This document shows, one piece after another, positions 1 through 8,880 of a stretch of DNA of 64,000 bases. The translations under genes were made by a program, and so were the position numbers. The DNA is from an alpha proteobacterium L41A (GTDB lineage Bacteria; Pseudomonadota; Alphaproteobacteria; Caulobacterales; Caulobacteraceae): contig AMYY01000014.1 of the NCBI GenBank assembly GCA_000335735.1, positions 1 through 64,000 on the forward strand, in the 5' to 3' direction. Under the pieces are notes generated by a model. The model saw only the letters and a list, made by a program, of their open reading frames with translations, did not search any database and had not been told where the DNA came from. Within the stretch, counting starts at the first letter, position 1. Every line of letters begins with the position of its first letter.

Positions 1-843
1 GAGAACAATCTGGATCCCAAGACCATCAACGCCACGGGACCGAAGGGCAACATCACCAAGGCCGACGCCATCGCCGCCATCGGCCAGGCCTCGGCTCCGG
101 CTCCTGCCGCCGCCGCTGCGCCCGCCGCCCCGCGCGCCGACCAGCCGCGCGAAGAGCGGGTGAAGATGACGCGCCTGCGTCAGACCATCGCCCGTCGCCT
201 CAAGGAATCGCAGAACACGGCCGCCCAGCTGACCACCTTCAACGAGGTGGACATGACCAACGTCATGGCCCTGCGCGCCCAGTACAAGGACGTGTTCGAA
301 AAGCGCCACGGCGTGAAGCTGGGCTTCATGTCCTTCTTCACCAAGGCCGTCGTCGCGGCCCTGCATGAGATCCCGGCCGTCAACGCCGAGATCGACGGCA
401 CGGACATCATCTACAAGAACCACTACGACATCGGCGTCGCCGTCGGCACCGACAAGGGTCTGGTGGTGCCCGTGCTCCGCGACGCGGATGCCCTGTCGCT
501 CGCCGGCATCGAAAAGGGCATCGGCGCCCTGGGCAAGGCCGCGCGTGACGGCTCGCTGACCATGGATCAGATGCAAGGCGGCACCTTCACCATCACCAAC
601 GGCGGCACCTATGGCTCGCTGATGTCGACGCCGATCCTGAATGCGCCGCAGTCGGGCATCCTGGGCATGCACAACATCGTCCAGCGCCCGATGGCCATCA
701 ACGGCGAGGTCAAGATCCGCCCGATGATGTATCTGGCCCTCAGCTACGATCACCGCATCGTCGACGGCAAGGAAGCCGTGACATTCCTGGTCCGGGTCAA
801 GGAACTGCTGGAAGATCCGGCGCGGGCCCTGCTGGACCTCTGA
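1..843 (+). CDS. sucB: 2-oxoglutarate dehydrogenase E2, dihydrolipoyl succinyltransferase (5' partial)
   Basis: The frame is open from base 1, so the N-terminal lipoyl domain lies outside the window and 280 C-terminal residues remain. The visible part starts in the peripheral-subunit-binding domain (the [11 protein letters not shown] stretch), passes an Ala/Pro linker, and then holds the whole catalytic acyltransferase domain. Its SYDHRIVDG motif near the C-terminus carries the catalytic His and Asp. The enzyme transfers succinyl from lipoamide to CoA in the TCA cycle. The E. coli SucB-like linker and core favour the succinyl over the acetyl enzyme. No lipoamide dehydrogenase gene follows; a strong terminator does. 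Confidence 0.93.
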   Translation, partial: ENNLDPKTINATGPKGNITKADAIAAIGQASAPAPAAAAAPAAPRADQPREERVKMTRLRQTIARRLKESQNTAAQLTTFNEVDMTNVMALRAQYKDVFEKRHGVKLGFMSFFTKAVVAALHEIPAVNAEIDGTDIIYKNHYDIGVAVGTDKGLVVPVLRDADALSLAGIEKGIGALGKAARDGSLTMDQMQGGTFTITNGGTYGSLMSTPILNAPQSGILGMHNIVQRPMAINGEVKIRPMMYLALSYDHRIVDGKEAVTFLVRVKELLEDPARALLDL

Positions 844-850
844 TTTCCTG

Positions 851-883
851 AAAGGCGGCGATGATCTCGCCGCCTTTTTCTTT
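851..883 (+). terminator. Rho-independent terminator after sucB
   Basis: A GC-rich stem AAAGGCGGCG pairs with CGCCGCCTTT around a short loop and is followed by a T-run. It lies 8 bases after the sucB stop. The hairpin also covers the ATG at 861, which argues against that codon as the start of the next gene. Confidence 0.88.
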
Positions 884-899
884 GCTGCGAGGCGCGACC

Positions 900-1511
900 A
901 TGCTGACCCTCTACGCCGCGACCGGATCCTGCAGCCGGGCCAGCCATATCGCGCTGGAAGAGTCGGGGCTCGCCTATGAGGTTCGTCTGGTCGACTTCGC
1001 CAAGGCCGAGCAACGCGAGCCGGCCTATCTGGCGATCAATCCCAAGGGGCGCGTTCCTGCGCTCGCGACCGATCAGGGCGTCCTGACCGAGAGCCCGGCC
1101 ATTTTGGCGCACATCGCTGCCCTGTCGCCGCCCGGCCTGTTGGCGCCGACCGATCCCTTCGCCTTTGCGCGGATGCAGGCGTTCAACCTCTATCTGGCCA
1201 CCACCGTCCACGTCGCCCACGCCCACGGTCGCCGCGCCGCGCGCTGGAGCGACGATGCCGCCGCCCAGGCGTCGATGGCGGCCAAGGTCACGCAGAACAT
1301 GCGCGACGGCTTCGCCCTGATCGAGGCGGATCTGACCGGCGAATGGGCGATGGGCGACGCCTATACGGTCGCGGACCCCTATCTGTTCACCTTCGCGGGC
1401 TGGCTGGAAAGCGACGGCGTGGACATCGCGGAGTTCCCTCGCGTCCAGGCGCATTTCGAGCGCATGAAGGCGCGTCCGGCGGTCCAGCGCGCCCTCGCCG
1501 CCAAAGCTTAG
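900..1511 (+). CDS. Glutathione S-transferase family protein
   Basis: A 203-residue GST with an N-terminal thioredoxin-like domain (about 1-78) and a C-terminal helical domain. The GSCSRASHIALEE segment matches the beta-class active site, where the Cys of S-C-S is the catalytic candidate. The cis-Pro region reads GRVPAL, and the ESPAI motif that binds the glutathione gamma-glutamyl group follows. It probably conjugates or reduces electrophiles with glutathione in the cytosol; the substrate cannot be read from sequence. I chose ATG 900 because the upstream ATG at 861 lies inside the sucB terminator, and 900 opens directly on the conserved LTLYAA strand. Confidence 0.88.
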   Translation: MLTLYAATGSCSRASHIALEESGLAYEVRLVDFAKAEQREPAYLAINPKGRVPALATDQGVLTESPAILAHIAALSPPGLLAPTDPFAFARMQAFNLYLATTVHVAHAHGRRAARWSDDAAAQASMAAKVTQNMRDGFALIEADLTGEWAMGDAYTVADPYLFTFAGWLESDGVDIAEFPRVQAHFERMKARPAVQRALAAKA

Positions 1512-1625
1512 CGGGCGCGCTCGCAGACCAACGGTTGTGTCTTATTTGCGCCGGTCGTTAACGATCCGAATCGGCGTCGCACTTTCCCTGATTACAACCG
1601 CCGAAAATGGCGCCTTATTTCGGAC

Positions 1626-2015
1626 ATGGAGTGGGCGGCGCGCGCAATCGGGGTGTTCTACGTCTTGGGCGGACTGATGCTTTTGTATCAGGCTTTGCTC
1701 AACTGGCGTCTGCAACGGGCCTTGTCCGGCGTCATCGCCGTTCCCGCAGACGATCGGATCGCAGACGGCGTTATCGCCTTGGGCGGCGTGGTGGTCCTGA
1801 TGTCGGGCGTCGCGTTGGCGGCGCTCAGCGCCTGGGCCGTGGTCGCGTTCCTCGCCGGTTGGGCGATCCAGGCCGCCTATCTGCTGTGGGTCAACCGCGC
1901 CGATCTCGACAGCCCCCTTGCCAGCGGCCGGTTGAAGTCGGTTCACGCCTTCGCCGCCTACACGGCCGTCACCGGGGTAGTGCTGTGGCTGCCGTTGACC
2001 GGCATCCTGGGCTGA
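1626..2015 (+). CDS. Small integral membrane protein, unknown function
   Basis: A 129-residue protein with about four hydrophobic segments: residues 5-23, 46-65, 67-88 and 107-126. The loops are short and the charges are consistent with the inner membrane. No catalytic motif is seen and I do not recognise the family. It is convergent with prfA, with no bases between the two stop codons, so the genes must share a transcription end or read into each other. It has its own 114-bp upstream gap after the GST gene, so it may have its own promoter. Confidence 0.7.
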   Translation: MEWAARAIGVFYVLGGLMLLYQALLNWRLQRALSGVIAVPADDRIADGVIALGGVVVLMSGVALAALSAWAVVAFLAGWAIQAAYLLWVNRADLDSPLASGRLKSVHAFAAYTAVTGVVLWLPLTGILG

Positions 2016-3083
2016 TCAGCCGAACTCGGCTTCCAGATCGGCTAGGCGCGCCGCCTGATCCTCGGCGATCAGGGCGTTCAGCAGCGGATCGATGTCGCCT
2101 TCCATGATCTGGGGCAGGCTGTGCAGGGTCAGGTTGATGCGGTGATCGCTGACCCGTCCCTGCGGATAGTTGTAGGTGCGGATCCGCTCCGATCGGTCGC
2201 CCGACCCGACCTGGGATTTGCGGCTGTCCGAGCGGGCCAGGTCCTTTGCCTGGCGCTGCATGTCGTACAGGCGCACGCGCAGGTTCTTCATCGCCTTGTC
2301 GCGATTGACGTGCTGGGACTTCTCCGACGACGTCACCATGATGCCGGTGGGCAGGTGGGTGATGCGCACGGCGGAATCGGTCGTATTGACGTGCTGGCCG
2401 CCCGAGCCCGACGCGCGGAAGGTGTCGATGCGGATGTCCTTGTCGTGGATTTCGATCTCCACGTCCTCGACCTCGGGCAGGACCGCCACCGTCGCCGCGG
2501 AGGTGTGGATGCGCCCCTGCGACTCGGTCGTCGGCACGCGCTGCACCCGATGAACGCCACTCTCGAACTTCAGCCGGCCGAACACGCCTTCGCCGGTCAC
2601 CGTGGCGATGATTTCCTTATAGCCGCCGGCGTCGCCCTCGGTCGCCGAGTCCAGCTCGATCCGCCAGCCGCGGGTGGAGGCGTAGCGCGAATACATGCGG
2701 AACAGGTCGCCCGCGAACAGGGCCGCCTCGTCCCCGCCGGTGCCGGCGCGCACTTCCAGAACGGCCGAGGCGTTCTCGTCGGCGTCGCGCGGGGCCAGCA
2801 GCAGGGCGACCTCGCGTTCCAGCTCGGGCAGCCTGTCGGTCAGCGCCCGCAGCTCCTCCTCGGCCATCGCCGCCATTTCGGGATCGGCCGTCATGGCCTC
2901 CAGGTCCGCCATTTCGGCGCGCGCGCGCGCCAGGCCCTGGACCGCATCGACGACAGGCTTCAGCTCGGCGTGCTCCTTGGACAGCCGCACGATCTCGGCG
3001 CCGTCGGTCGCCGAACCCATGCGCGCCTCCACCTCGTGGAAACGGTCGAGCACCTGATCGAGACGGGCCTGGGGCAGTCGCAA
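2016..3083 (-). CDS. prfA: Peptide chain release factor 1 (RF1)
   Basis: A 355-residue class I release factor. It recognises UAA and UAG in the ribosomal A site and triggers peptidyl-tRNA hydrolysis. The codon-recognition tripeptide is PTT (in RVPTTESQG), the RF1 rather than RF2 form. The catalytic loop has the universal GGQ motif (SGSGGQHVN), whose Gln is normally methylated by PrmC. The start appears to be TTG at 3083, because homologues begin at about this point with the same [11 protein letters not shown] segment. prmC, often directly downstream of prfA, is not here; the next gene is convergent. The 205-bp gap to the divergent receiver gene should hold the promoter. Confidence 0.96.
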   Translation of the reverse strand: MRLPQARLDQVLDRFHEVEARMGSATDGAEIVRLSKEHAELKPVVDAVQGLARARAEMADLEAMTADPEMAAMAEEELRALTDRLPELEREVALLLAPRDADENASAVLEVRAGTGGDEAALFAGDLFRMYSRYASTRGWRIELDSATEGDAGGYKEIIATVTGEGVFGRLKFESGVHRVQRVPTTESQGRIHTSAATVAVLPEVEDVEIEIHDKDIRIDTFRASGSGGQHVNTTDSAVRITHLPTGIMVTSSEKSQHVNRDKAMKNLRVRLYDMQRQAKDLARSDSRKSQVGSGDRSERIRTYNYPQGRVSDHRINLTLHSLPQIMEGDIDPLLNALIAEDQAARLADLEAEFG

Positions 3084-3288
3084 GAGGGAAAGGTCCTGAG
3101 AAAAGGCGGAGCGCCGTCCTTACCCGCCGGGGGGCGTCGTGTCGATTGCAAGCCGTGTCGGGGCGTGGACCGGCGCCGGCGCCGCGCTTGTGATCGGCGA
3201 TAACGGCCGGGTCACGATGGCGTCAGTCGCGGTGACGCAATCGGCTCAAAGCCATTAGTTGAGATCGAACAACCGTAAGGAGGACGCC

Positions 3289-3894
3289 ATGTTCGATCGC
3301 CCGCCCCCGGCGCAGTCGGACGCCGCCGAGGTCGCCGAAAGCGTCGATCGCCTGTGCCGCCTGTACGACAGCCGTCTGGCCGAGACCGGCGGCGACCTGT
3401 CGTCCGAGGACGCCCGCGAACTGAAGGCCATGGCCGCCATCTATGATCTGGACACCGACCGCCCCTCGACCGAGGTGTGGCGCGACCTTCGCGCCGTCGT
3501 CACGCGTCAGGCGCCGCTTGACGCCACGGCGCCGGCCGAGATCGAGGCCCTGACCCTGCTGGTGGTCGAGGACGATCCCGACGCCGCCGCCTCCCTGACC
3601 GAACTGCTGACCGAGGCGGGCCACAATGTCGTCGGTCCGTTCCACAGCGCCGCCGCCGCCGACGCCGCCGCTGCGCTGCACAGCATCGATGCGGCGCTGC
3701 TGGACATCAATCTGTCAGGCGAGATGACCGGGGTGGAACTGGCCCGCGTCCTGACCGACCGCTGGGCCGTGCGGGTCATCTTCATTTCCGGCGATGTGGC
3801 CGCCGCCGCGAAGAATGCGGACATGGCCGAGGCCCTGGTGCTGAAACCCTATAACGGCGCGCAGATTCTGGAGGCGGTGGCGCGCCTCGCCTGA
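3289..3894 (+). CDS. Stand-alone receiver-domain response regulator
   Basis: A 201-residue protein. Residues about 1-85 form a helical, acidic region I do not recognise. Residues about 88-201 are a CheY-like receiver with the acidic pair D95/D96, the phospho-acceptor D139 in the LLDINLSG strand, and K186 in LKPY. There is no DNA-binding or enzymatic output domain, so it probably signals by protein contact or acts as a phosphate sink. No cognate kinase is adjacent. A strong TAAGGAGG ribosome site lies 8 bases before ATG 3289, which decides against codons further upstream. It is divergent from prfA. Confidence 0.85.
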   Translation: MFDRPPPAQSDAAEVAESVDRLCRLYDSRLAETGGDLSSEDARELKAMAAIYDLDTDRPSTEVWRDLRAVVTRQAPLDATAPAEIEALTLLVVEDDPDAAASLTELLTEAGHNVVGPFHSAAAADAAAALHSIDAALLDINLSGEMTGVELARVLTDRWAVRVIFISGDVAAAAKNADMAEALVLKPYNGAQILEAVARLA

Positions 3895-3942
3895 GGGGGC
3901 CTCGCAGCTTGCGTCTAGGGCGCAGGCGCGCGATCACGGATC

Positions 3943-4383
3943 ATGCTGTCGAACCGGTCTCGCTACGCCCTGCGCGCCATGGTGCATCTGGCCGGTCTGC
4001 CGGACGGCGGTCCTGCGACCATCGCCGAGATCGCCGAGGCGGCGGCGGCTCCGCGAAAGTTCCTGGAGGCCATCCTGCTGGATCTGCGCCGTCAGGGTCT
4101 GCTGGCCTCGAAGCGGGGCAGGGCGGGCGGCTATGCGCTGGTCGCGCCCGCCGACGCGATCAGCTTCGCTGACGTGATCCGCGCGCTGGAAGGCCCGCTG
4201 GCCCTGGCGCCTTGCGCCTCGCGTACCGCCTATGGCCCGTGCGAGACCTGCCCGGATGTCGAGACCTGTCCTTTACAGCCTGTGCTTCAGGACGGGCGCG
4301 ACGCTATCGCCGCCGTCTTCGAGGCGCGAACCCTTCTGCAAGCCGCCGTCACTTCTTCTCCTATTGACCGACTAGGGAAATAG
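3943..4383 (+). CDS. Rrf2-family transcriptional regulator with four-Cys motif
   Basis: A 146-residue winged-helix regulator opening with the Rrf2 signature SRYALRAMVHLA. The second helix and wing read FLEAILLDLRR and GGYAL. A Cys cluster C91, C100, C103 and C109 (spacing C-x8-C-x2-C-x5-C) lies where IscR and NsrR hold an Fe-S cluster, so sensing of iron-sulfur status, redox or sulfur is plausible. The IscR C-x5-C-x5-C spacing is not kept. The TSUP transporter gene starts 33 bases downstream on the same strand, which suggests co-transcription and perhaps regulation of sulfur export or uptake. The ligand and targets are inference. Confidence 0.86.
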   Translation: MLSNRSRYALRAMVHLAGLPDGGPATIAEIAEAAAAPRKFLEAILLDLRRQGLLASKRGRAGGYALVAPADAISFADVIRALEGPLALAPCASRTAYGPCETCPDVETCPLQPVLQDGRDAIAAVFEARTLLQAAVTSSPIDRLGK

Positions 4384-4416
4384 CCCGCACCGTTCGCCCC
4401 TATTCCAGAGGCCGTC

Positions 4417-5193
4417 ATGCAAGATTTCCTGCTCTTCCTCGCCGTCGGATTTCTGGCCCAGATCGTGGATGGGGCGCTGGGCATGGCTTATGGCGTGATT
4501 TCTTCTACCGTCCTGCTGTCGTTCGGCGTGCCGCCCGCAACCGCGTCGGCCAGCGTCCACGCCGCCGAGGTCTTCACCACGGCGGCCTCGGCCGGCTCGC
4601 ATACGGTCAACAAGAATGTGAACTGGAAGCTGTTCGTGCCGCTGGCGCTCGGCGGCGTCGTCGGCGGTGGGCTCGGCGCCTTCGTCCTGACCAGCATCGA
4701 CGGCGATCTGCTGAAGCCCTTCATCACCACCTATCTGGCCATCATGGGCGTGGTGATCATCTGGCGGGCCACGCGTCAGACGCGCGAGCGGATTTTTCCG
4801 CGCAAGTTCGCCGGCCCCCTGGGTCTGGTGGGCGGCTTCTTCGACGCCATCGGCGGCGGCGGCTGGGGACCGACGGTCACCACCACCCTGGTCGGCACGG
4901 GCCAGGATCCGCGCGTGTCGATCGGCACCACCAATACGGCGGAGTTCTTCGTCACCTCCGCCATTTCCGCGACCTTCCTGGTCGCCCTGCTGACCGGACA
5001 TTGGCGGGAGGCCGAGGGCTTCTCCACCCACGCCATGGCGGTGTTGGGACTGATCCTCGGCGGCCTGATCGCCGCCCCCTTCGCCGGCGTCATCGCCCGC
5101 ATCGCCCCGCGCCGCGCTCTGACCTACGGCGTCGGCGCCGTGGTGCTCTTGTCCGCCGGCTATCAGGCCCTGCGTCTGTTCAAGGTGATCTGA
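4417..5193 (+). CDS. TSUP (TauE/SafE) family sulfite or sulfur-compound permease
   Basis: A 258-residue polytopic membrane protein with about eight transmembrane segments in two halves. It carries the family glycine-rich repeats, VGFLAQIVDGALGMAYG near the N-terminus and VGGFFDAIGGGGWGP in the second half. Family members move sulfite, sulfoacetate, thiosulfate or similar organosulfur anions through the inner membrane. The Rrf2-type regulator with a Cys cluster just upstream agrees with a sulfur-related substrate, but sequence alone does not fix substrate or direction. The length is normal and no defect is seen. Confidence 0.9.
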   Translation: MQDFLLFLAVGFLAQIVDGALGMAYGVISSTVLLSFGVPPATASASVHAAEVFTTAASAGSHTVNKNVNWKLFVPLALGGVVGGGLGAFVLTSIDGDLLKPFITTYLAIMGVVIIWRATRQTRERIFPRKFAGPLGLVGGFFDAIGGGGWGPTVTTTLVGTGQDPRVSIGTTNTAEFFVTSAISATFLVALLTGHWREAEGFSTHAMAVLGLILGGLIAAPFAGVIARIAPRRALTYGVGAVVLLSAGYQALRLFKVI

Positions 5194-5264
5194 CATACGT
5201 CAGGTTGCGCGGGGCGATTTTCAGGGTATCTTCCCTCAGCGCAGTGTTGCGCATGGGGCTTATC

Positions 5265-5750
5265 ATGAAACTTCAATATGTTGGCGCGGCCGTGGCTGCG
5301 CTTTGCGTCAGCGGCTGTGTCTCGTCGGGCAGCGGCGACACTATTCTGGCTATGCCACGTGAACAGGCGGCGCGCATGTCAGTGGGGCAAATCGTCCTAG
5401 CTAGCCGTCCCGACAATGTCTCGGCTGATTTCGATCAGGTTTTTGCGACCCAAATCCGCGAAGAAATGGACAAGTGCGCAAAGGGCGCAACGCCTCTGCG
5501 ACTCGAGGTCCGCATCACGGAGTTTAAACGCGCCAATCCAGCGATGACCTTCCTGGTTGGCGACTCTAATGTCATCAAGGGTCAGGCTGTGCTGATCGAT
5601 CCGGCTACCGGCCAGAAGGTCGCAGATTTCGACATCGCCCGCTCTGTCGGCGGAGGCGGTCTGATCGCGGCGGCGGGCATGAGCCAAGCCGAAGAGCAGA
5701 TGACCGGAGCCTTTGGTCAGGAAATCTGCAAACGCGCTTTCGGCGCCTAG
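5265..5750 (+). CDS. Small lipoprotein, unknown function
   Basis: A 161-residue predicted lipoprotein. The signal peptide starts MKLQYVGAAVAAL and ends in the lipobox VSGC, so the mature protein begins at the Cys and should be anchored in the envelope. The mature part alternates strands and helices and includes a Gly-rich stretch GGGGLIAAAG. I do not recognise the family with confidence. ATG 5265 is preceded at a suitable distance by a GGGG ribosome site (5255-5258) and gives the cleanest signal peptide; ATG 5253 is a possible alternative. It is convergent with a second lipoprotein gene across a perfect hairpin. Codon use looks less GC-rich than its neighbours. Confidence 0.78.
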   Translation: MKLQYVGAAVAALCVSGCVSSGSGDTILAMPREQAARMSVGQIVLASRPDNVSADFDQVFATQIREEMDKCAKGATPLRLEVRITEFKRANPAMTFLVGDSNVIKGQAVLIDPATGQKVADFDIARSVGGGGLIAAAGMSQAEEQMTGAFGQEICKRAFGA

Positions 5751-5757
5751 AAGGATT

Positions 5758-5786
5758 GTCAGGACGCGCGGATCGCGCGTCCTGAC
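5758..5786. terminator. Perfect 13-bp hairpin between convergent lipoprotein genes
   Basis: GTCAGGACGCGCG (5758-5770) pairs exactly with CGCGCGTCCTGAC (5774-5786) around a GAT loop. It sits 8 bases from one stop codon and 8 bases from the other, the usual position for a bidirectional terminator. The T-tract is weak on both strands. Confidence 0.72.
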
Positions 5787-5793
5787 ACCGTCC

Positions 5794-6378
5794 TCACCGC
5801 GTCAGAGCGGCGACGAAGGCCGGATCGGCCATCAGTTCCTTGAGAGCCAGGCTCAGCGCTTGAGAGAGCGTTGTTGCAGCGTTTCCGCCGTTCGCAAGTT
5901 GCACGGTCCGCTCGGCTTGCCCGGCAATGGCGCGACGATAGACTTCCGCGCCCGCTGCATTGGTGACTGTGACAGTCAGACCGACATCGGCCTTGGACTT
6001 GCCGGCCAGCATTCCGACGGAGAAGTCATTGTAGAAGGTCGTCACCTCTGCATTTACCCGAGCGCCGGCGTCGCCCACCTGATAGCCGCGTTGACGGAGT
6101 TCGGCGGCGATGGCGTCACGCACGATGTCGGTCACCTCGACCTGAGACCGGATCGCGGCCATTTCCATGCCGTAACCGTTGATCTGGGCGCCGATGCGTG
6201 CGCGGTTTTCCGTTCGGGCGTCGCTGGAAGCGACGGTGACCCGAATACTCTGCGCGCCGGGCGTCGGCGCCGCCGAGCTGACGGCGTATGGCACAGGCAC
6301 GATGTCTTCGGACGTGGCGCACGCGCTAAGCCCCACAAGCCCAGCCAGAGCCAGACCTGCGAAGAGGTTCGATTTCAT
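5794..6378 (-). CDS. YajG-family lipoprotein
   Basis: A 194-residue predicted lipoprotein with signal peptide MKSNLFAGLALAGLVGL and lipobox LSAC. The mature domain resembles the YajG family: an early strand RVTVASSDAR, then ARIGAQINGYGMEMAAI, a DIVRDAIAAELRQRGY helix and several strands. YajG-type proteins are outer-membrane-associated with unknown roles. ATG 6378 follows a GGGGAA ribosome site; the codon five residues earlier would spoil the signal peptide. It is convergent with the preceding lipoprotein gene, and the two may be parts of one envelope function, though this is inference. Confidence 0.82.
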   Translation of the reverse strand: MKSNLFAGLALAGLVGLSACATSEDIVPVPYAVSSAAPTPGAQSIRVTVASSDARTENRARIGAQINGYGMEMAAIRSQVEVTDIVRDAIAAELRQRGYQVGDAGARVNAEVTTFYNDFSVGMLAGKSKADVGLTVTVTNAAGAEVYRRAIAGQAERTVQLANGGNAATTLSQALSLALKELMADPAFVAALTR

Positions 6379-6479
6379 AGAGTTTTCCCCCAAGGAACGA
6401 GAATCGGCGAGACGCCGATCCGCGTTTCTAGCGCGAGGAATGTGAAGGGCGCTACCCGGCGCTGCGAAAAGCCGCGGCC

Positions 6480-7616
6480 TTATTCCGCCGCCTCAAGCGC
6501 CGCCGCGCGCGCAGCGTCCAGTTCGGCGGCCTTCTGTTCGACCAGGTCGACGATGTGGTCGATCATGCCGTCGTTGGCCTGTTTGTGGGCGATCTTGCCG
6601 TTAAGATAGATCATGCCCGCGCCCTTGCCGCCGCCGGTGAAGCCAATGTCGGTATAGAGGGCCTCGCCCGGTCCGTTCACGACGCAGCCGATCACCGACA
6701 GGCTCATCGGCGTCGAGATGTGGGCCAGCTTCTCTTCCAGCACCGCCACCGTCTCGATGACGTTGAAGCCCTGACGCGCGCAGGATGGGCAGGCGATGAT
6801 GTTGACCCCCCGGTGGCGCAGACCCAGTGACTTCAGAATGTCGAAGCCGACCTTGATCTCCTCGACCGGATCGGCGGCCAACGAGACGCGGATGGTGTCG
6901 CCGATCCCCGCCCACAACATCGACCCCAGGCCGATGGCGGACTTGATGGTGCCGGTGCGCAGCGGTCCGGCCTCTGTCACGCCCAGGTGCAGGGGGCAGT
7001 CGATCGCCTCGGCCAGCTGCTGATAGGCGGCGACGGTCAGGAAGGGGTCGGACGCCTTCACCGAAATCTTGAACTCGTGGAAGTCGTGGTCCTGCAGGAT
7101 GCGGGCGTGGTTGAGCGCGCTTTCGACCATGGCGTCGGGGCAGGGCTCGCCGTATTTTTCCAGCAGTTCCTTTTCCAGCGAGCCGGCGTTGACGCCGATC
7201 CGCATTGAGCAGCCATTATCCTTGGCCGCCTGGATGACGTCCCGGACGCGGTCGGCCGAACCGATGTTGCCCGGGTTGATGCGCAGGCAGGCGGCGCCCG
7301 CCTCGGCCGCCTCGATGCCGCGCTTGTAGTGGAAGTGGATGTCGGCGACCAAGGGGACCTTGGCCTCGCGCACGATAGTCTTGAAGGCGGCGGTCGATTC
7401 CACGTCGGGGCAGGAGACGCGCACGATGTCGGCGCCGGCCTCTTCCAACTGACGGATCTGGTCGATGGTCGCCGCCGCGTCCGTCGTCGGCGTATTGGTC
7501 ATCGACTGGACGCTGATCGGGGCGTCGCCGCCCACCAGGACGGAGCCGACGCGGATCTGGCGGCTCTTGCGACGCTCGATGTGGCGCCAGGGTCGGACGT
7601 GCGTATGGTCGCTCAT
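6480..7616 (-). CDS. ispG: 4-hydroxy-3-methylbut-2-en-1-yl diphosphate synthase (flavodoxin)
   Basis: A 378-residue enzyme of the MEP isoprenoid pathway. It reductively converts methylerythritol cyclodiphosphate to HMBPP with a [4Fe-4S] cluster. The N-terminal TIM barrel opens with [27 protein letters not shown] sequence (residues about 20-42). The C-terminal domain carries the cluster ligands in CPSC and in [10 protein letters not shown], whose Glu completes coordination. Length is typical for proteobacteria. It lies 48 bases after rodZ on the same strand, the same rodZ-ispG order as in E. coli, which suggests co-transcription. Confidence 0.97.
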   Translation of the reverse strand: MSDHTHVRPWRHIERRKSRQIRVGSVLVGGDAPISVQSMTNTPTTDAAATIDQIRQLEEAGADIVRVSCPDVESTAAFKTIVREAKVPLVADIHFHYKRGIEAAEAGAACLRINPGNIGSADRVRDVIQAAKDNGCSMRIGVNAGSLEKELLEKYGEPCPDAMVESALNHARILQDHDFHEFKISVKASDPFLTVAAYQQLAEAIDCPLHLGVTEAGPLRTGTIKSAIGLGSMLWAGIGDTIRVSLAADPVEEIKVGFDILKSLGLRHRGVNIIACPSCARQGFNVIETVAVLEEKLAHISTPMSLSVIGCVVNGPGEALYTDIGFTGGGKGAGMIYLNGKIAHKQANDGMIDHIVDLVEQKAAELDAARAAALEAAE

Positions 7617-7664
7617 GGGAGCATCATATAGGCCGATGATGACGGCGGGACCACGGCCGACGCA

Positions 7665-8756
7665 TCAGTTCGGCGCAGGGGCGGGTGAAGCGGGCGCGGG
7701 CGCGGTTGGAGGCGTCGCGGTCTCCTGGGTCCGGGCCTGGGCGGCCTGAGCCTGGGCCTGGGCGCGCGCCTGGCTGGCGGCCAGCGCCTTGGCCGCCTGG
7801 TCCGCGCGACTGTTCAACTGGGCCAGCGGCGTCAGCACGCCGGCCAGGGGTCCGCCGTATTCGCCGTTCAGGAAGACGTCGAAAGCGGCCGGGTCGGACA
7901 CGTCCACCGTCGCCGCCACGCCGATCGGCGCGCGCCAGGCTTCGCCCGGCGCCATCTGACGCGCGAACAGGGCCTGACCGTCGCCCAGCCGCACGACCAG
8001 GGCGCCGGCCGTCTTGGCCTGGATCACCACCATCGAGGCGTTGGCCGAGGCGCCATAGACGGCCCCGCGCGGGTTGAACGCCTTCTGCACCGGCTCCGGA
8101 TTGGCGGCGGCGGCGATCACGGCCGGATCGGTCGGATCGACCCCGGTGAGTTCGGCCTCCAGCCCCGGGGTGATGTACAGCGCCGGCGTCGTCTGGTCGG
8201 GCGGCGCGGACATGGGCGCGCTGAGCGCGACCTGCGGATCGGGATCGGCCGCCCCGGTCCAGGTCTTTGGCACGGCGGCGATATCGGACGGATGGGCGGT
8301 CCGGTGCAGGCTGGCGCGCTGGAACACGTTCCAGCCGATGACGGCGACCACCACGGCGGCGATGCCGGCGACGATGCGCGGCGAATGGCGTTTCACGTCC
8401 TCGAAGGCGATGCCGATGGGCGCCTTCAACGGAACGGAGGTGTCCGGGCTCTCGCGCTTGAACCGCTCGACGGCGGTCTGTTCGTCCAGCGCCAGGGCCG
8501 AGGCATAGGCCCGGACATAGCCCAGGGCGAAGACGCGCGAGGGCAGGGACGACCAGTCGTTCTGCTCCAGGGCGGTCAGGAACCGGCGATGCACCTTGGT
8601 CTCGGCGGCCAGTTCGGCCGGCGACTTGCCCGACCGCTCGCGGGCGGCCCGAAAGCCGTCGCCCAGGGTCGCGGCGTCGACGAAGGCGGCCGTCGGATCC
8701 GGCCGGTCCGCAATGCTTTCGATCGCCTCGGGGGCGACCCCCGCATTCAGCGTCAT
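7665..8756 (-). CDS. rodZ: RodZ-like cytoskeletal helix-turn-helix membrane protein
   Basis: A bitopic protein of about 363 residues. A cytoplasmic Xre-like helix-turn-helix (LGDGFRAARERSGKSPAEL to VFALGYVRAYASAL) is followed by a basic linker, one transmembrane segment (IVAGIAAVVVAVIGWNVF), and a periplasmic part ending in a DUF4115-like beta domain with ALFARQMAPGEAWRAP. The tail is low-complexity Ala/Gln then Pro. RodZ links MreB filaments to the elongasome and sets rod shape. Start ATG 8756 is preferred; the frame stays open to 8840, so a longer form is possible. The adjacent ispG supports the identification by conserved gene order. Confidence 0.87.
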   Translation of the reverse strand: MTLNAGVAPEAIESIADRPDPTAAFVDAATLGDGFRAARERSGKSPAELAAETKVHRRFLTALEQNDWSSLPSRVFALGYVRAYASALALDEQTAVERFKRESPDTSVPLKAPIGIAFEDVKRHSPRIVAGIAAVVVAVIGWNVFQRASLHRTAHPSDIAAVPKTWTGAADPDPQVALSAPMSAPPDQTTPALYITPGLEAELTGVDPTDPAVIAAAANPEPVQKAFNPRGAVYGASANASMVVIQAKTAGALVVRLGDGQALFARQMAPGEAWRAPIGVAATVDVSDPAAFDVFLNGEYGGPLAGVLTPLAQLNSRADQAAKALAASQARAQAQAQAAQARTQETATPPTAPAPASPAPAPN

Positions 8757-8880
8757 GACGCCTGACCCCATGTCCGGGAAACACAGCGCCGACGCGCCGT
8801 TCACAGGGGCCGAGATAGACGATTGCGCGCCGACCAGCAACGCCGCGCGTGCGTCCAGACGCCTGCGTCCGGACCTGCGA

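Noticed and set aside
861..899. An upstream ATG for the GST gene
   Set aside because: It lies inside the sucB terminator hairpin, and the conserved GST fold begins at ATG 900.
1558..1571. A possible CtrA site (GTTAAC followed by AATC)
   Set aside because: Only one half-site matches; the second TTAA is absent.
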